Shown piece by piece: positions 17,380-25,757 of a stretch of DNA of 64,000 bases (position 1 is the stretch's first letter; the number at the start of each line of letters is the position of its first letter). The stretch covers positions 1 through 64,000 of the forward strand of contig DATKSK010000010.1 of the NCBI GenBank assembly GCA_035531755.1, written 5' to 3'. Made by a program: the position numbers and the translations under genes. The stretch is from Acidimicrobiales bacterium (lineage in GTDB: Bacteria; Actinomycetota; Acidimicrobiia; Acidimicrobiales; UBA8190). Below the pieces are notes generated by a model, which ran no database searches, was not told where the DNA came from, and saw only the letters and a program-made list of their open reading frames with translations.

Positions 17380-18000
17380 GTGCCACCGCGCCCACACACC
17401 ATCCGCTCGGCGACGGGCGCGGACGCCACGCTCGAGCTCGCCGAGCTGTTCTCCCATACCGCCCGGCGCCTGCGCCGGGGGTCGAGCACCCAACTCGCCC
17501 CGCTCGGCCTGACCGACGCCCAGGCCAGGGTGCTCCGCCTGGTCGCCGCAGCCGGCCGCCCGCTGCGCATGGCCGATCTCGCCACCCAGCTCGACGTGGT
17601 GCCGCGGTCGGTGACGACCATGGTCGACGCCCTCGAGGCGGCGGGGCTGGCGGCCCGCCACGCCGATACCGCCGACCGCCGGTCCGTGCTCGTGTCGCTC
17701 ACCCCGGGCGGGCGCCGGCTGCTCCACGGGCTCGAGGACGCCCGGCGCGACAGTGCCGAGAGGGTGTTCGGAGGCCTGGCACCGGCGCAGCGCGACCAGC
17801 TCCTCGACCTGCTCGGATCGCTGTGCGAACGGGGATCGTGCACCAGCTGCAGCGGGGCGGCGGGCCCCGAGGGTGGCCGGGTGGCGGGGCATCCGGTCGC
17901 GGGGCATCCGGTCGCAGGGCATCCGGTCGCAGGGCATCGCGACCCGGGGAACCGCAGAAGGGGCCCGGCGGCCCGCGGCGCACGCGGAGGTGACGCATGA
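17380..18000 (+). CDS. MarR-family transcriptional regulator
   Basis: Winged-helix MarR-type repressor of 206 residues, longer than the usual 140-160. The DNA-binding core is clear: LGLTDAQARVLRLVAAAGRPL, then MADLATQLDVVPRSVTTMVDALEAAGL and the wing RHADTADRRSVLVSLTPGG. After the dimerisation helix come a Cys-containing stretch (CERGSCTSCSG) and a tail with the repeated GHPVA unit, encoded by a 15-base tandem repeat. GTG at 17380 follows an AAGGAG ribosome site. Its stop overlaps the exporter start (ATGA), and two palindromes lie upstream, so it probably controls its own operon. Confidence 0.92.
   Translation: MPPRPHTIRSATGADATLELAELFSHTARRLRRGSSTQLAPLGLTDAQARVLRLVAAAGRPLRMADLATQLDVVPRSVTTMVDALEAAGLAARHADTADRRSVLVSLTPGGRRLLHGLEDARRDSAERVFGGLAPAQRDQLLDLLGSLCERGSCTSCSGAAGPEGGRVAGHPVAGHPVAGHPVAGHRDPGNRRRGPAARGARGGDA
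17884..17938 (+). repeat. 15-base tandem repeat inside the MarR gene
   Basis: About three and a half copies of GGGGCATCCGGTCGC with G/A changes. The period is a multiple of three, so copy-number change keeps the frame and only lengthens the GHPVA tail. Confidence 0.85.
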
Positions 18001-20024
18001 GCATGGGAATGGGAATGGGCGGCCACGGCGGCATGGGCTGGGGGCTGATGCGGTCCCTGCGCCGCGACGACTCGGTCATGCAGCAGCAGCTGCCGCGGGG
18101 GATCGTGCGACGCATCGTCGGCTTCGCCCGGCCGTACCGGGCCATGCTGCGGGTCTTCCTGGTGCTGATCGTCGTCGATGCCGTCATCGGCGCGGCCAAC
18201 CCCCTCATCTACCGGGCCATCATCGACACCGGCATCGCCAAGCACCGGTCCGGTCTCATCGTCGAGCTGGCGCTGGTCGTGGCGGCCCTGGCCGTCTTCG
18301 ACGCCGTCCTCTCGCTGTGGCAGCGCTGGGTGTCCGCCCGCATCGGTGAGGGCCTGATCTACGACATGCGGTCGCGCGTGTTCGAGCACATCCAGCGGAT
18401 GCCCATCGCCTTCTTCACCCGCACCCAGACCGGGGCGCTCGTGTCGCGGCTCAACAACGACGTGCTGGGCGCACAGCAGGCGTTCACCGACACGTTCTCC
18501 TCGGTGGTGAGCAACGTCATCGGCGTCGCCATCACGCTGGCGGCCATGTTCTATCTGTCGTGGCCCATCACGCTGGTGGCGCTCCTGATGCTGCCGATCT
18601 TCCTCCTGCCGGCGCGCTTCGTCGGCAAGCGCCTGGCCTCGATCACCCGCGAGTCGTACACGCTCAACGCCCACATGACCAACACCATGACGGAGCGCTT
18701 CAACGTGGCCGGTGCCCTGTTGGTCAAGCTCTTCGGTCATCCCGAGGAGGAAACCGGGAGCTTCTCGAGCAAGGCGGCCCGAGTGCGCGACATCGGCGTG
18801 ACCCAGGCCATGTACACGCGCGTGTTCATGGCCGCGTTGCTCCTGACGGCGTCGCTCGCCACCGCCCTGGTCTACGGATGGGGCGGCGTGCTCGCCGCGC
18901 GGGGACTGCTGTTCACCGGCACCGTGGTCGCCCTCACCGCCTACCTGAACCGCCTGTACGGGCCGCTCACGGCGCTGTCGAACGTACAGGTCGACATCAT
19001 GACGGCCCTGGTGTCGTTCGACCGGGTGTTCGAGGTCCTCGACCTCCCCCCGATGATCGACGACAAACCCGATGCCGTCCCGATCCCGCGCGGCCGGGCG
19101 TCGATCGAATTCGATCATGTGGACTTCGGCTACCCGAGCGCCGAGGAGGTGTCGCTGGCCTCGCTGGAGTCGGTCGCCATCCTCGACCGCACACCCTCGC
19201 AGCAGGTGCTCTTCGACGTGTCCTTCCGGGCGGAGCCCGGTCAGCTCGTGGCCCTGGTCGGACCGTCGGGAGCGGGGAAGACGACCATCAGCCACCTCGT
19301 GCCGCGCCTCTACGACGTGCGCGGCGGCGCGGTGCGGATCAACGCCGTCGACGTGCGCGACGCCACCCTGGCCTCGATCCGCGCCGTGGTGGGCGTGGTC
19401 ACGCAGGACGCCCACCTGTTCCACGAGACCATCCGGTCCAACCTCCGCTACGCCAAGCCCGACGCCACCGACGAGGAGCTGATCGAGGCGCTGCGGGCCG
19501 CACAGATCCTGCCCCTCGTGGAGACGCTGCCCGACGGGCTCGACACCGTCGTGGGCGACCGCGGCTACCGGTTGTCGGGCGGCGAGAAGCAGCGCATCGC
19601 CATCGCCCGCCTGCTGCTCAAGGCGCCCGATGTCGTGGTGCTCGACGAGGCCACCGCCCACCTCGACTCCGAGTCCGAGGTCGCCGTGCAACAGGCGCTC
19701 AAGACCGCCCTCGCCGGCCGCACCTCCATCGTCATCGCCCACCGGCTGTCGACGGTGCGCGAGGCCGACGTGATCCTTGTGATCTCGGAGGGCCGGATCG
19801 TGGAGCAGGGGGGCCACGACGATCTGCTCGCCGTCGACGGCCTCTACGCCGAGCTCTACCGCACGCAGTTCGAGCACCAGGACACCGACGCCGACACCGA
19901 CGCCGACATCGACACCGACGGCGCCTCGGCGGCGGTCGGCGCCGACGGGGGCGACGCCGCGTTGCTCAGCGGCGCCTCGGGTCAGGGTCCGGGCACCGGG
20001 CTCGGGGCGGGCGGACCGGTGTAG
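17997..20024 (+). CDS. ABC exporter, fused membrane and ATPase domains
   Basis: Homodimer-type ABC half-transporter (675 residues). Residues 1-18 are Met/Gly/His-rich (MSMGMGMGGHGGMGWGLM). Six membrane helices span about 45-340, and the ATPase domain carries Walker A (GPSGAGKTT), the LSGGEKQR signature, Walker B (VVVLDEATAHLD) and the IAHRLSTV switch His. All catalytic residues are intact. The C-terminus is an acidic Asp/Thr/Ala repeat followed by a Gly-rich tail. Its ATG overlaps the MarR stop by four bases. Export of a toxic compound sensed by the MarR protein is the likely role; a metal-linked substrate is possible from the Met/His head. The last 43 bases overlap the convergent citrate synthase gene. 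Confidence 0.93.
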   Translation: MSMGMGMGGHGGMGWGLMRSLRRDDSVMQQQLPRGIVRRIVGFARPYRAMLRVFLVLIVVDAVIGAANPLIYRAIIDTGIAKHRSGLIVELALVVAALAVFDAVLSLWQRWVSARIGEGLIYDMRSRVFEHIQRMPIAFFTRTQTGALVSRLNNDVLGAQQAFTDTFSSVVSNVIGVAITLAAMFYLSWPITLVALLMLPIFLLPARFVGKRLASITRESYTLNAHMTNTMTERFNVAGALLVKLFGHPEEETGSFSSKAARVRDIGVTQAMYTRVFMAALLLTASLATALVYGWGGVLAARGLLFTGTVVALTAYLNRLYGPLTALSNVQVDIMTALVSFDRVFEVLDLPPMIDDKPDAVPIPRGRASIEFDHVDFGYPSAEEVSLASLESVAILDRTPSQQVLFDVSFRAEPGQLVALVGPSGAGKTTISHLVPRLYDVRGGAVRINAVDVRDATLASIRAVVGVVTQDAHLFHETIRSNLRYAKPDATDEELIEALRAAQILPLVETLPDGLDTVVGDRGYRLSGGEKQRIAIARLLLKAPDVVVLDEATAHLDSESEVAVQQALKTALAGRTSIVIAHRLSTVREADVILVISEGRIVEQGGHDDLLAVDGLYAELYRTQFEHQDTDADTDADIDTDGASAAVGADGGDAALLSGASGQGPGTGLGAGGPV

Positions 20025-21499
20025 CGCGCCGCCGGCCGGATCAGCCGGTTGTGCGAGGCCTGCTCCAGGACGTGGGCGGCCCAGCCGATGCTGCGGCCGG
20101 CCGTGAAGGTCGGGGTGAACATCTCGCGGGGGATCCCGCAGGCGTGCATGACCACGCCGGCGTAGAACTCCACGTTCGTGAACAGCCGGCGGCCGGGTTT
20201 CATGTCCGCCAGGACGTCGACCGCGGTGTGCTCGACCGACGCCGCCAACTCGACCAGCGGGCCGCCGAGCGAGCGGGCCACGTCGCGCAGGAACAGCGAG
20301 CGCGGGTCGTCGGTCTTGTACACGCGGTGCCCGAAGCCCATCACGCGGTCGCCGCGGGCCACCGCAGCGCGCAGCCACGGCTCCGCCCGGTCCGGTGTGC
20401 CGATATCGTCGAGCATGTCGAGCGCCCGGCTGGGCGCACCCCCGTGCAGCGGGCCCGACAACGCGCCGATGGCGCCGCACACCGCGGCCGCCAGGTCGGC
20501 GCCGGTGGAGGTGATCACCCGGGCCGTGAACGTCGATGCGTTGAACCCGTGGTCGATCGTGAGGATCTGGTACTGCTCCACGGCCCGGGCCGCGCCCGGC
20601 GTGGGCTCGGCGCCCGTCACCATGCGGAGGTAATCGGCCGTGGCCCCCAGGTCGGGCCGGGGCTCCACCGGCGAGCGGCCGCGTCCCAGGTTGTGGGCGG
20701 CCGCCAGGATCGTCGGCACCACCGCGCACAACCGCAGGGCCTGCGCTCGCAGCTCCTCGCCGCCGATGTCGTGGGTGGGACGCCAGCCCAGCTCGGCGCC
20801 GAGCAGCGAGACCGCCGTGCGCAGGACCTCCAGGGGGGTGCCCGGCGTGGCCACCCCGGGCAGTGCCGAGGCCAGTCCGGGCGGCATGGCCCGCAGGGCG
20901 GCCACCTCGGCCGAGAACCGCGCCGCCTGGCGCTCGTCGGGGAGCTCGCCCTCGAACAGCAGGTACCACACGTCCTCGAGCGACCGTCGCGCCGCCAGGT
21001 CGACCGCCGAGTACTGGCGGTAGTGGAAGAAGCCCTCGAGGCCGCGCACGTCGCCGATGGTGGTCTCGGCCGCCACGACGCCCTCGAGCCCCGCCGGCAC
21101 GTCGGCACCGGGCTCGTCCGCCGGGCGCAGGCGCGCCACGCCCATGAGGTCGCGCAACGACACCACGCCGACCAGGTCGTGGCCGTCGACCACGGGCAGG
21201 TGCCGGTAATGGTGGTGGGCGAGGCTCGCCCAGGCGGCGTCGACCTCCTCCTCGGGCCCGAGGACGTCGGGGTTGGCGGTCATCCACAGCTCCACCGTCT
21301 CGGCCTCGGGCGGCGCCGACGCCGCCGCGGCGCGCAGCAGGTCGCGCTCGGTGAGGATGCCGGCCACCTTCCCCCGGGCCGTCACGACCACCGATCCGAT
21401 GCCGGCGTCGCGCATGGCGGCCGCCGCCCCGGCCAGCGTCGCGTCGACCTCGCAGGTCACAGGCGGAACGGACATGAGATCACGCACGACCGTCACCAT
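19982..21499 (-). CDS. CBS-domain/citrate synthase fusion
   Basis: Fusion of two CBS motifs (about residues 5-60 and 72-130) with a citrate synthase-family domain (about 145-495). CBS pairs commonly bind adenine nucleotides, so allosteric control by energy state is likely. The synthase domain keeps two catalytic histidines (GPLHGGAPSRAL and FGHRVYKTDDPR). The usual catalytic Asp is replaced by Glu (FTNVEFYAGVV). The reaction is probably condensation of acetyl- or propionyl-CoA with oxaloacetate, but the family also includes other Claisen enzymes. ATG 21499 has a strong GGGAAGGAG ribosome site; the frame extends upstream without support. It diverges from an HTH-citrate synthase across a palindrome. 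Confidence 0.92.
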   Translation of the reverse strand: MVTVVRDLMSVPPVTCEVDATLAGAAAAMRDAGIGSVVVTARGKVAGILTERDLLRAAAASAPPEAETVELWMTANPDVLGPEEEVDAAWASLAHHHYRHLPVVDGHDLVGVVSLRDLMGVARLRPADEPGADVPAGLEGVVAAETTIGDVRGLEGFFHYRQYSAVDLAARRSLEDVWYLLFEGELPDERQAARFSAEVAALRAMPPGLASALPGVATPGTPLEVLRTAVSLLGAELGWRPTHDIGGEELRAQALRLCAVVPTILAAAHNLGRGRSPVEPRPDLGATADYLRMVTGAEPTPGAARAVEQYQILTIDHGFNASTFTARVITSTGADLAAAVCGAIGALSGPLHGGAPSRALDMLDDIGTPDRAEPWLRAAVARGDRVMGFGHRVYKTDDPRSLFLRDVARSLGGPLVELAASVEHTAVDVLADMKPGRRLFTNVEFYAGVVMHACGIPREMFTPTFTAGRSIGWAAHVLEQASHNRLIRPAARYTGPPAPSPVPGP

Positions 21500-21588
21500 G
21501 GGCGCGGCTCCTTCCCGGTGGGAGGCGGGCCGCTCCGGTCCGGCGGCCGCCCGACCCATCGTGCGCCTCGCCGCCCCCTCTTGTAAAC

Positions 21589-21618
21589 GTTGATCAACTC
21601 AATGTGCGTCGATAGCCT
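21589..21618. promoter_or_regulatory. Palindrome and promoter between the citrate synthase genes
   Basis: A perfect palindrome GTTGATCAAC (21589-21598) lies in the 124-base gap. For the plus-strand gene a TTGATC -35-like hexamer (21590-21595) is followed after 17 bases by TAGCCT (21613-21618), five bases from the GTG at 21624. The palindrome therefore covers the -35. A regulator binding here could affect both divergent genes. Confidence 0.5.
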
Positions 21619-21623
21619 GGACG

Positions 21624-22808
21624 GTGGTGACCCGCATGCTGCACAGCCAGGAGGCCGCCCGCAGCCTCGGGGTGAAGCTGCCGACCCTCTACGCGTATGT
21701 CAGCCGGGGCCTGCTGGCGTCCCACCCCGAGCCCGACGGCCGGCGCAGCCTGTTCGTCGCCGACGAGGTCGAGGCCCTGGCCCGCCGGTCCCGGGGCGGC
21801 CGGGCCACCGAGACCCGGCTGGCCACGGTCACGACGGGCACCACCCAGCTGCGCGACGACGGCCCCGTCTACCGGGGCGTCCCGGCCACGGCCCTGGCGA
21901 CGTCGGGGCCCTACGAGGACGCCGCCGAGCTGCTGTGGCAGGGGGACCGGGGACGCACGGGGCCCTGGGAGCCGGTCCGGCTGCGGCCCCCGGGCTCGCT
22001 CGGCCCGTCGGACCGCCTGCGCTGGGCCGTGCTCATGGCGGGCGCGCGCGACCCCTTGCGCTCGGACCTGCGACCGACGTCGGTGCGGGCCACGGCCCGG
22101 CGGTTGGTGGCCACCGTGGTGCGGGCCCTCCCGGGCCCCGGCGCAGGGGCCCCGGCGCTCGAGGTGGGTGGGCGGCGGTACGAGGGGTCGGTGGCCGGCG
22201 AGCTCGCGGCGCACGTCGCCCCGACGCCGGACGCCGCGCTCGTGCGGGCGGTGAACGCCGCCCTGGTCCTGCTGGCCGACCACGAGCTGGCCACGTCCAC
22301 GGTGGCCGTGCGGGTGGCGGCGTCGACGCGCGCCGATCTGTACGACGCGTTGCTGGCGGGGCTGGGCGTGGTGGCGGGGCCGCTGCACGGAGGGGCCTCG
22401 CAGCTCGCCTACGGGCTCCTGCGCGATGCCGAGCGACTCGGGGCCGAGCGCGCCCTCGACGACACGCTGCGGTGGCAGCGGCGCCTCCCCGGGTTCGGGC
22501 ACACCGTCTACCGCGGCACCGACCCCCGCTTCACGGTCCTGAAGGAGATGGTCGACGAGATCGGCTCGGCCGATCGGCGGCGCACGCTCGACGGCGTGCT
22601 GGCGTTGGCGGCCGAGCGCGCCATCCCCGGCCCCAACGTGGACCTCGGGCTGGCCGCCCTGGCGCTCGCCGGTGGCATGCCCGAGGACGCCGGGCGCACG
22701 ATCTTCACCATCGCCCGCGTGGCGGGATGGACGGCGCACTACCTGGAGGAGCTCCAGGAGCGCCCGGTCCGCTACCGGGCCCGGGCGGTCTACGCGACCC
22801 GGCCCTGA
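21624..22808 (+). CDS. Helix-turn-helix/citrate synthase fusion
   Basis: Citrate synthase-family protein (394 residues) with an N-terminal DNA-binding-like domain. Residues about 5-60 (SQEAARSLGVKLPTLYAYVSRG, then a RRSLFVADEVEAL wing) match MerR/excisionase-type helix-turn-helix modules. The synthase part keeps PLHGGASQLAYG, FGHTVYRGTDPR and the Asp in PGPNVDLGLAAL, so catalysis is possible. It is shorter than the standard large synthases. GTG 21624 is chosen because a TAGCCT -10 lies five bases upstream, implying a leaderless mRNA; GTG 21627 and ATG 21636 are alternatives. Such fusions are annotated in other actinobacteria and proteobacteria, but whether they bind DNA is not established to my knowledge. 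Confidence 0.9.
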   Translation: MVTRMLHSQEAARSLGVKLPTLYAYVSRGLLASHPEPDGRRSLFVADEVEALARRSRGGRATETRLATVTTGTTQLRDDGPVYRGVPATALATSGPYEDAAELLWQGDRGRTGPWEPVRLRPPGSLGPSDRLRWAVLMAGARDPLRSDLRPTSVRATARRLVATVVRALPGPGAGAPALEVGGRRYEGSVAGELAAHVAPTPDAALVRAVNAALVLLADHELATSTVAVRVAASTRADLYDALLAGLGVVAGPLHGGASQLAYGLLRDAERLGAERALDDTLRWQRRLPGFGHTVYRGTDPRFTVLKEMVDEIGSADRRRTLDGVLALAAERAIPGPNVDLGLAALALAGGMPEDAGRTIFTIARVAGWTAHYLEELQERPVRYRARAVYATRP

Positions 22809-22848
22809 TACCCGCGCCCGTTCGACACGCACGGCGGGCCGCAGACGC

Positions 22849-22889
22849 GACAACGCCCGCACTCCCCTGCAGGGGTGGCGGGCGTTGTC
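22849..22889. terminator. Long hairpin between convergent genes
   Basis: Twelve-base perfect arms GACAACGCCCGC and GCGGGCGTTGTC enclose an inner CCCC-TGCA-GGGG hairpin. It lies 40 bases after the citrate synthase stop and downstream of the stomatin gene on the other strand. No U-tract follows, as is common for terminators in GC-rich actinobacteria. Likely works in both directions. Confidence 0.65.
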
Positions 22890-23009
22890 CTCGATGTCCG
22901 CGCCTCGGAAGGTGTGGGTGGGACCTCCGGCCGGCTCCAAGTGCCGTGGTCTTTGCGACTGGACCCGGGCGCCGTAGCGGTCGGGTCGATCGTCGTCAGT
23001 TGCCGGAGT

Positions 23010-23117
23010 TCAGCCCCGTCGGGGCGACCCGTGGCCGCCTCGCTGCCCAGTACCGGGGAGGCGCTGGTCTAAGGCCCGATACACCAGGTGCCTCACCTCC
23101 TCCTCGAGAACGATCAT
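23010..23117 (-). CDS. Possible 35-residue ORF after stomatin
   Basis: A short ORF begins at ATG 23117, four bases after the stomatin stop codon, with a GAGGATGAGGAG purine run as ribosome site. It encodes an acidic-then-basic peptide (MIVLEEEVRHLVYRALDQRL...). The first 20 residues could form an amphipathic helix; the rest is Gly/Arg-rich. No homologue is known to me. Translational coupling with the stomatin gene is plausible, but so short a frame can occur by chance in this GC-rich DNA. The 120 bases beyond it, up to the hairpin, hold no gene. Confidence 0.35.
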   Translation of the reverse strand: MIVLEEEVRHLVYRALDQRLPGTGQRGGHGSPRRG

Positions 23118-23121
23118 GTCC

Positions 23122-24147
23122 CTACTCCTCATCCTGTGTCGTGGGGCCCTGTTCGGCCAGGGACCAAAGTCCCACACCGGCGGGATCCTCCGAGGGCGGC
23201 TCACCCGGTGCCGGCTCTGTGGACAGGATCCTCGCCGGCGCCTCCCCGGGCCGGTTCGGGGGTGCCGATGTGCCGCGGCCACCGCGGGAGCCGTCCCCCC
23301 CGTTGAACGCGCCGCGCAGGTTGTCGAGGAACCCGCTGACCTCCATCGGCACGACGATCTTCGTCGACGGCGAGACGCCCACCTGCTTGAGCGTCTCGAG
23401 GTACTGGAGCTGCATGGTGTTGGCGTCGAGGGTGCGGGCCACGGTGAGGATCTTGTCGAGGCCCGCCGCCAGCCCTTCGGCGCGCAGGACCGATGACTGG
23501 CGCTCGCCCTCCGCCGACAGGATGGCGGCCTGCTTGGTCCCCTCCGCCAGGGTGATGGCCGCCTGCTTCTGGCCCTCGGCCTCGGTCACGGCGGCCCGGC
23601 GGGTGCGCTCGGCGGACATCTGGCGCGTCATGGCCTCCTGCACACCGGGCGGCGGGTTCACCTCGCGGACCTCGACCGTGGTGACCTTGACGCCCCAGCG
23701 CTCGGTGACCTCGTCGAGGCGGACGCGCAGCGACGCGTTCATCTCCTCGCGTTTGGACAGGACGTCGTCGAGTGCGGTGTCCCCCACGACGCTGCGCAGC
23801 GTCGTGGCCGCCACGTTCTGCGCGGCGGCGGCGAAGTTCTGCACCCGCACCACCGACATGGCGGGATCGACCACCTTGTAGAAGATGATGAAGTCGATGG
23901 AGATCCCGGCGTTGTCCTTGGTGATGGCCGTCTGGTGGGGGATCTCCAGGAACTGCTCGCGCAGGTCCACCCAGCTGGTGCGGTCGGTGATCGGGTTGAT
24001 GAAGATCAGCCCCGGGCCCCTCGTCCCGATGGCGCGCCCGAGCCGGAACAGCACGACCCGCTGGTACTCGCGCACGATCTTGACGGAGAGCCCGGCGGCG
24101 ATCAGGACGAACAGGACGGCGACGGCGATGATGATGCCGATGATCAC
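23122..24147 (-). CDS. SPFH/stomatin-like membrane protein
   Basis: Stomatin/prohibitin-family scaffold (341 residues) expected to assemble on the inner face of the membrane. Residues 1-22 form the membrane anchor. The SPFH domain follows (EYQRVVLFRLGRAIGTRGPGL, then DAVIS-like IDFIIFYKVVDP and RSVVGDTALDDVLSKREEMN). A long Ala/Glu/Arg coiled coil (about 175-240) and a disordered Pro/Gly tail complete it. GTG at 24147 overlaps the NfeD-like gene stop (GTGA) and has an AAAGG site, so the two are co-translated, the normal genomic pairing for this family. Confidence 0.94.
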   Translation of the reverse strand: MIIGIIIAVAVLFVLIAAGLSVKIVREYQRVVLFRLGRAIGTRGPGLIFINPITDRTSWVDLREQFLEIPHQTAITKDNAGISIDFIIFYKVVDPAMSVVRVQNFAAAAQNVAATTLRSVVGDTALDDVLSKREEMNASLRVRLDEVTERWGVKVTTVEVREVNPPPGVQEAMTRQMSAERTRRAAVTEAEGQKQAAITLAEGTKQAAILSAEGERQSSVLRAEGLAAGLDKILTVARTLDANTMQLQYLETLKQVGVSPSTKIVVPMEVSGFLDNLRGAFNGGDGSRGGRGTSAPPNRPGEAPARILSTEPAPGEPPSEDPAGVGLWSLAEQGPTTQDEE

Positions 24148-24659
24148 AGTGGGTGCCTTTCGCTCTCGACCCCGGGCGGTGACGGCTGCGGGTGGGGCGG
24201 TGCGTCGCCACCGGGGAGGGACTCCTCACCCCAGACCTCGAGGCGCACCTTCCCGGCCCCGATGACCTGCACCCGGCCGCCGGCGGGCACGAACCCGTTG
24301 AGCGACACGGCCGACCACGTCTCGCCGTCGACACGCACGATCCCTTCGGGGGCCAGGTCTCCGACGGCGAGCCCCTCGGCGCCTTCGGCCGTGAGCAGGC
24401 GGTGCATCGGGCCGGTCCCACCCCGGGCGGTGAGCCCCTTCCAGGCGAGCACCCCGACCCCGGCCGACACGACGACGTCCGCGCTGAGCAGGGCCCACAG
24501 GACGGGCAGCGACCGTCCTTCGACGGCCATCAGGACGAGCCAGGCCGCGGCCAGGACGCCGAGGACCCCTGCCAGTGCGTGCACGTGGGGCCCGGCGTGG
24601 AAGCCGAGGAGCGACGCCAGGACGACGAGGCCGAGCAGGACTCCGGCGATCACCCACAT
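24144..24659 (-). CDS. NfeD-like membrane protein
   Basis: NfeD-family partner of the stomatin-like protein, 171 residues, short form without the ClpP-type protease. Two to four hydrophobic segments occupy residues 1-85, followed by the OB-fold domain (LAVGDLAPEGIVRVDGETW, then GFVPAGGRVQVIGAGKVRLEV) and a Pro-rich tail. ATG at 24659 has an AAAGGAGG ribosome site; the longer open frame upstream is not supported. It overlaps the stomatin gene by four bases. Role: membrane microdomain or quality-control complex, as known for the family. Confidence 0.9.
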   Translation of the reverse strand: MWVIAGVLLGLVVLASLLGFHAGPHVHALAGVLGVLAAAWLVLMAVEGRSLPVLWALLSADVVVSAGVGVLAWKGLTARGGTGPMHRLLTAEGAEGLAVGDLAPEGIVRVDGETWSAVSLNGFVPAGGRVQVIGAGKVRLEVWGEESLPGGDAPPHPQPSPPGVESERHPL

Positions 24660-24798
24660 GCGTGCCTCCTTTGCTGGCCACGCCCCCCCGATGCTACCGG
24701 CCCCATCCGGGGGGCGGACGTCGTCGCGAAGCGGCACGTGACTTCCGCCCCTGGCCATCCCCACCGTCGGGCGCGACGCTGTCATCGAGGGAGGCGTG

Positions 24799-25608
24799 AT
24801 GCACAAGCTCCCTGTGTGGATGCTCGTCGTGGGGCTGCTGGTGTCGGGCTGCGCCAGCTCGCCGGTCGGCGGCGGGAACGGGGGGCCCACCTCGGCGGGG
24901 GGCTCGTCCACCGTTCCGGTCACGTCGACCTCGGCACCGGCCCCGAGCGCCCTCGATGACCTGACACCGTTCGTGACCGCCGCGGCGCGCCTCGACCGGG
25001 CCGTCGCCGCCGCCGCCGACCTCGTCAACGGGGGGATCGGCACGACGGTGCTGCACGCCGACCGGGCCACCGTCGCCGCCGTCGAGGCGCTCGACCCGGC
25101 CACCGTGGCGGCCACCATTCCGGTCGGCCTGTCACCCGCTCTGCTGCGTGCGGTCCTGCTCGTCGACAGCGACCTGGTGTCGCGGACGGCGTCGTTGCAC
25201 GGCTTCACCCGCGTCTTCACCGGGGACCAGGACACGTTCCCGGTCCCGCAGCCCGGGCAACCCGAGACCGAGATGACGATGGCCCTGGCGTGCCTGCGCA
25301 ACGGCGCCACGGCGGCGGCCCGGTTCTCGACCGACCTGGCGGCCGTGCGGGCGCTGGCGTCGGCGGCGCCACCGGTGGTCACCGCCGCCCCGGCCTCGCG
25401 GTCGGCCGAGGAGCTCGCGGCACTGCTCGACTACGTCGGGCTCGCCAACACCGGCTGCGCCAGCTGCGGCGGGACCCGCCTCACCGAGCTGCCGGCGATC
25501 CGCTGGGAGACCGGGCCCGGTGCCGTGGTGGGCTCCATCGGCGGCATCGCCTTCGAGGCGAGATACACGGCCGCGACGGGCTGGACCGTCCTCCTGCACG
25601 CCTGCTGA
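24799..25608 (+). CDS. Putative lipoprotein
   Basis: Unrecognised exported lipoprotein of 269 residues. A signal peptide ends in the lipobox LLVSGC (Cys about residue 19), followed by a Gly/Ser/Thr linker. The mature part is Ala-rich and mainly helical (about residues 50-200). It ends with a CASCGG cysteine pair and a final Cys. ATG 24799 and GTG 24796 are both just behind a GGGAGG ribosome site; ATG is preferred. It precedes a MacB-like ABC transporter on the same strand with a 149-base gap, and its own operon membership is uncertain. Confidence 0.75.
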   Translation: MHKLPVWMLVVGLLVSGCASSPVGGGNGGPTSAGGSSTVPVTSTSAPAPSALDDLTPFVTAAARLDRAVAAAADLVNGGIGTTVLHADRATVAAVEALDPATVAATIPVGLSPALLRAVLLVDSDLVSRTASLHGFTRVFTGDQDTFPVPQPGQPETEMTMALACLRNGATAAARFSTDLAAVRALASAAPPVVTAAPASRSAEELAALLDYVGLANTGCASCGGTRLTELPAIRWETGPGAVVGSIGGIAFEARYTAATGWTVLLHAC

Positions 25609-25703
25609 GCCACCGGGGGCGCGAGGTATGCCGGATCCCACGGTGCGCCGGGTGCCCGCCCTCGGGGTGGGCCCACGAGGGACCTGCGAATTCTCACAGT
25701 GAT

Positions 25704-25726
25704 TTGACAGTATTGCCTCCTACCAT
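25704..25726 (+). promoter_or_regulatory. AT-rich candidate promoter of the MacB-like operon
   Basis: A perfect TTGACA (25704-25709) and a TACCAT -10-like hexamer (25721-25726) occur in a rare AT-rich pocket, about 30 bases upstream of the permease ATG. Their 11-base spacing is too short for the usual housekeeping promoter, so only one of them may be used. A TCACAGTGA palindrome lies just upstream (25694-25702). Confidence 0.3.
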
Positions 25727-25757
25727 CCGCCGTCGGGCCGACACGACGGAGGTGGTG

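Noticed and set aside
22890-23121. Possible 6S-like or other known structured RNA downstream of stomatin
   Set aside because: No match to a remembered consensus and no closed stem with a large central bulge; kept only as a low-interest observation.
25704-25726. TTGACA plus TACCAT as a classical promoter
   Set aside because: The spacing is 11 bases instead of 16-18, so it is reported only as a weak candidate.
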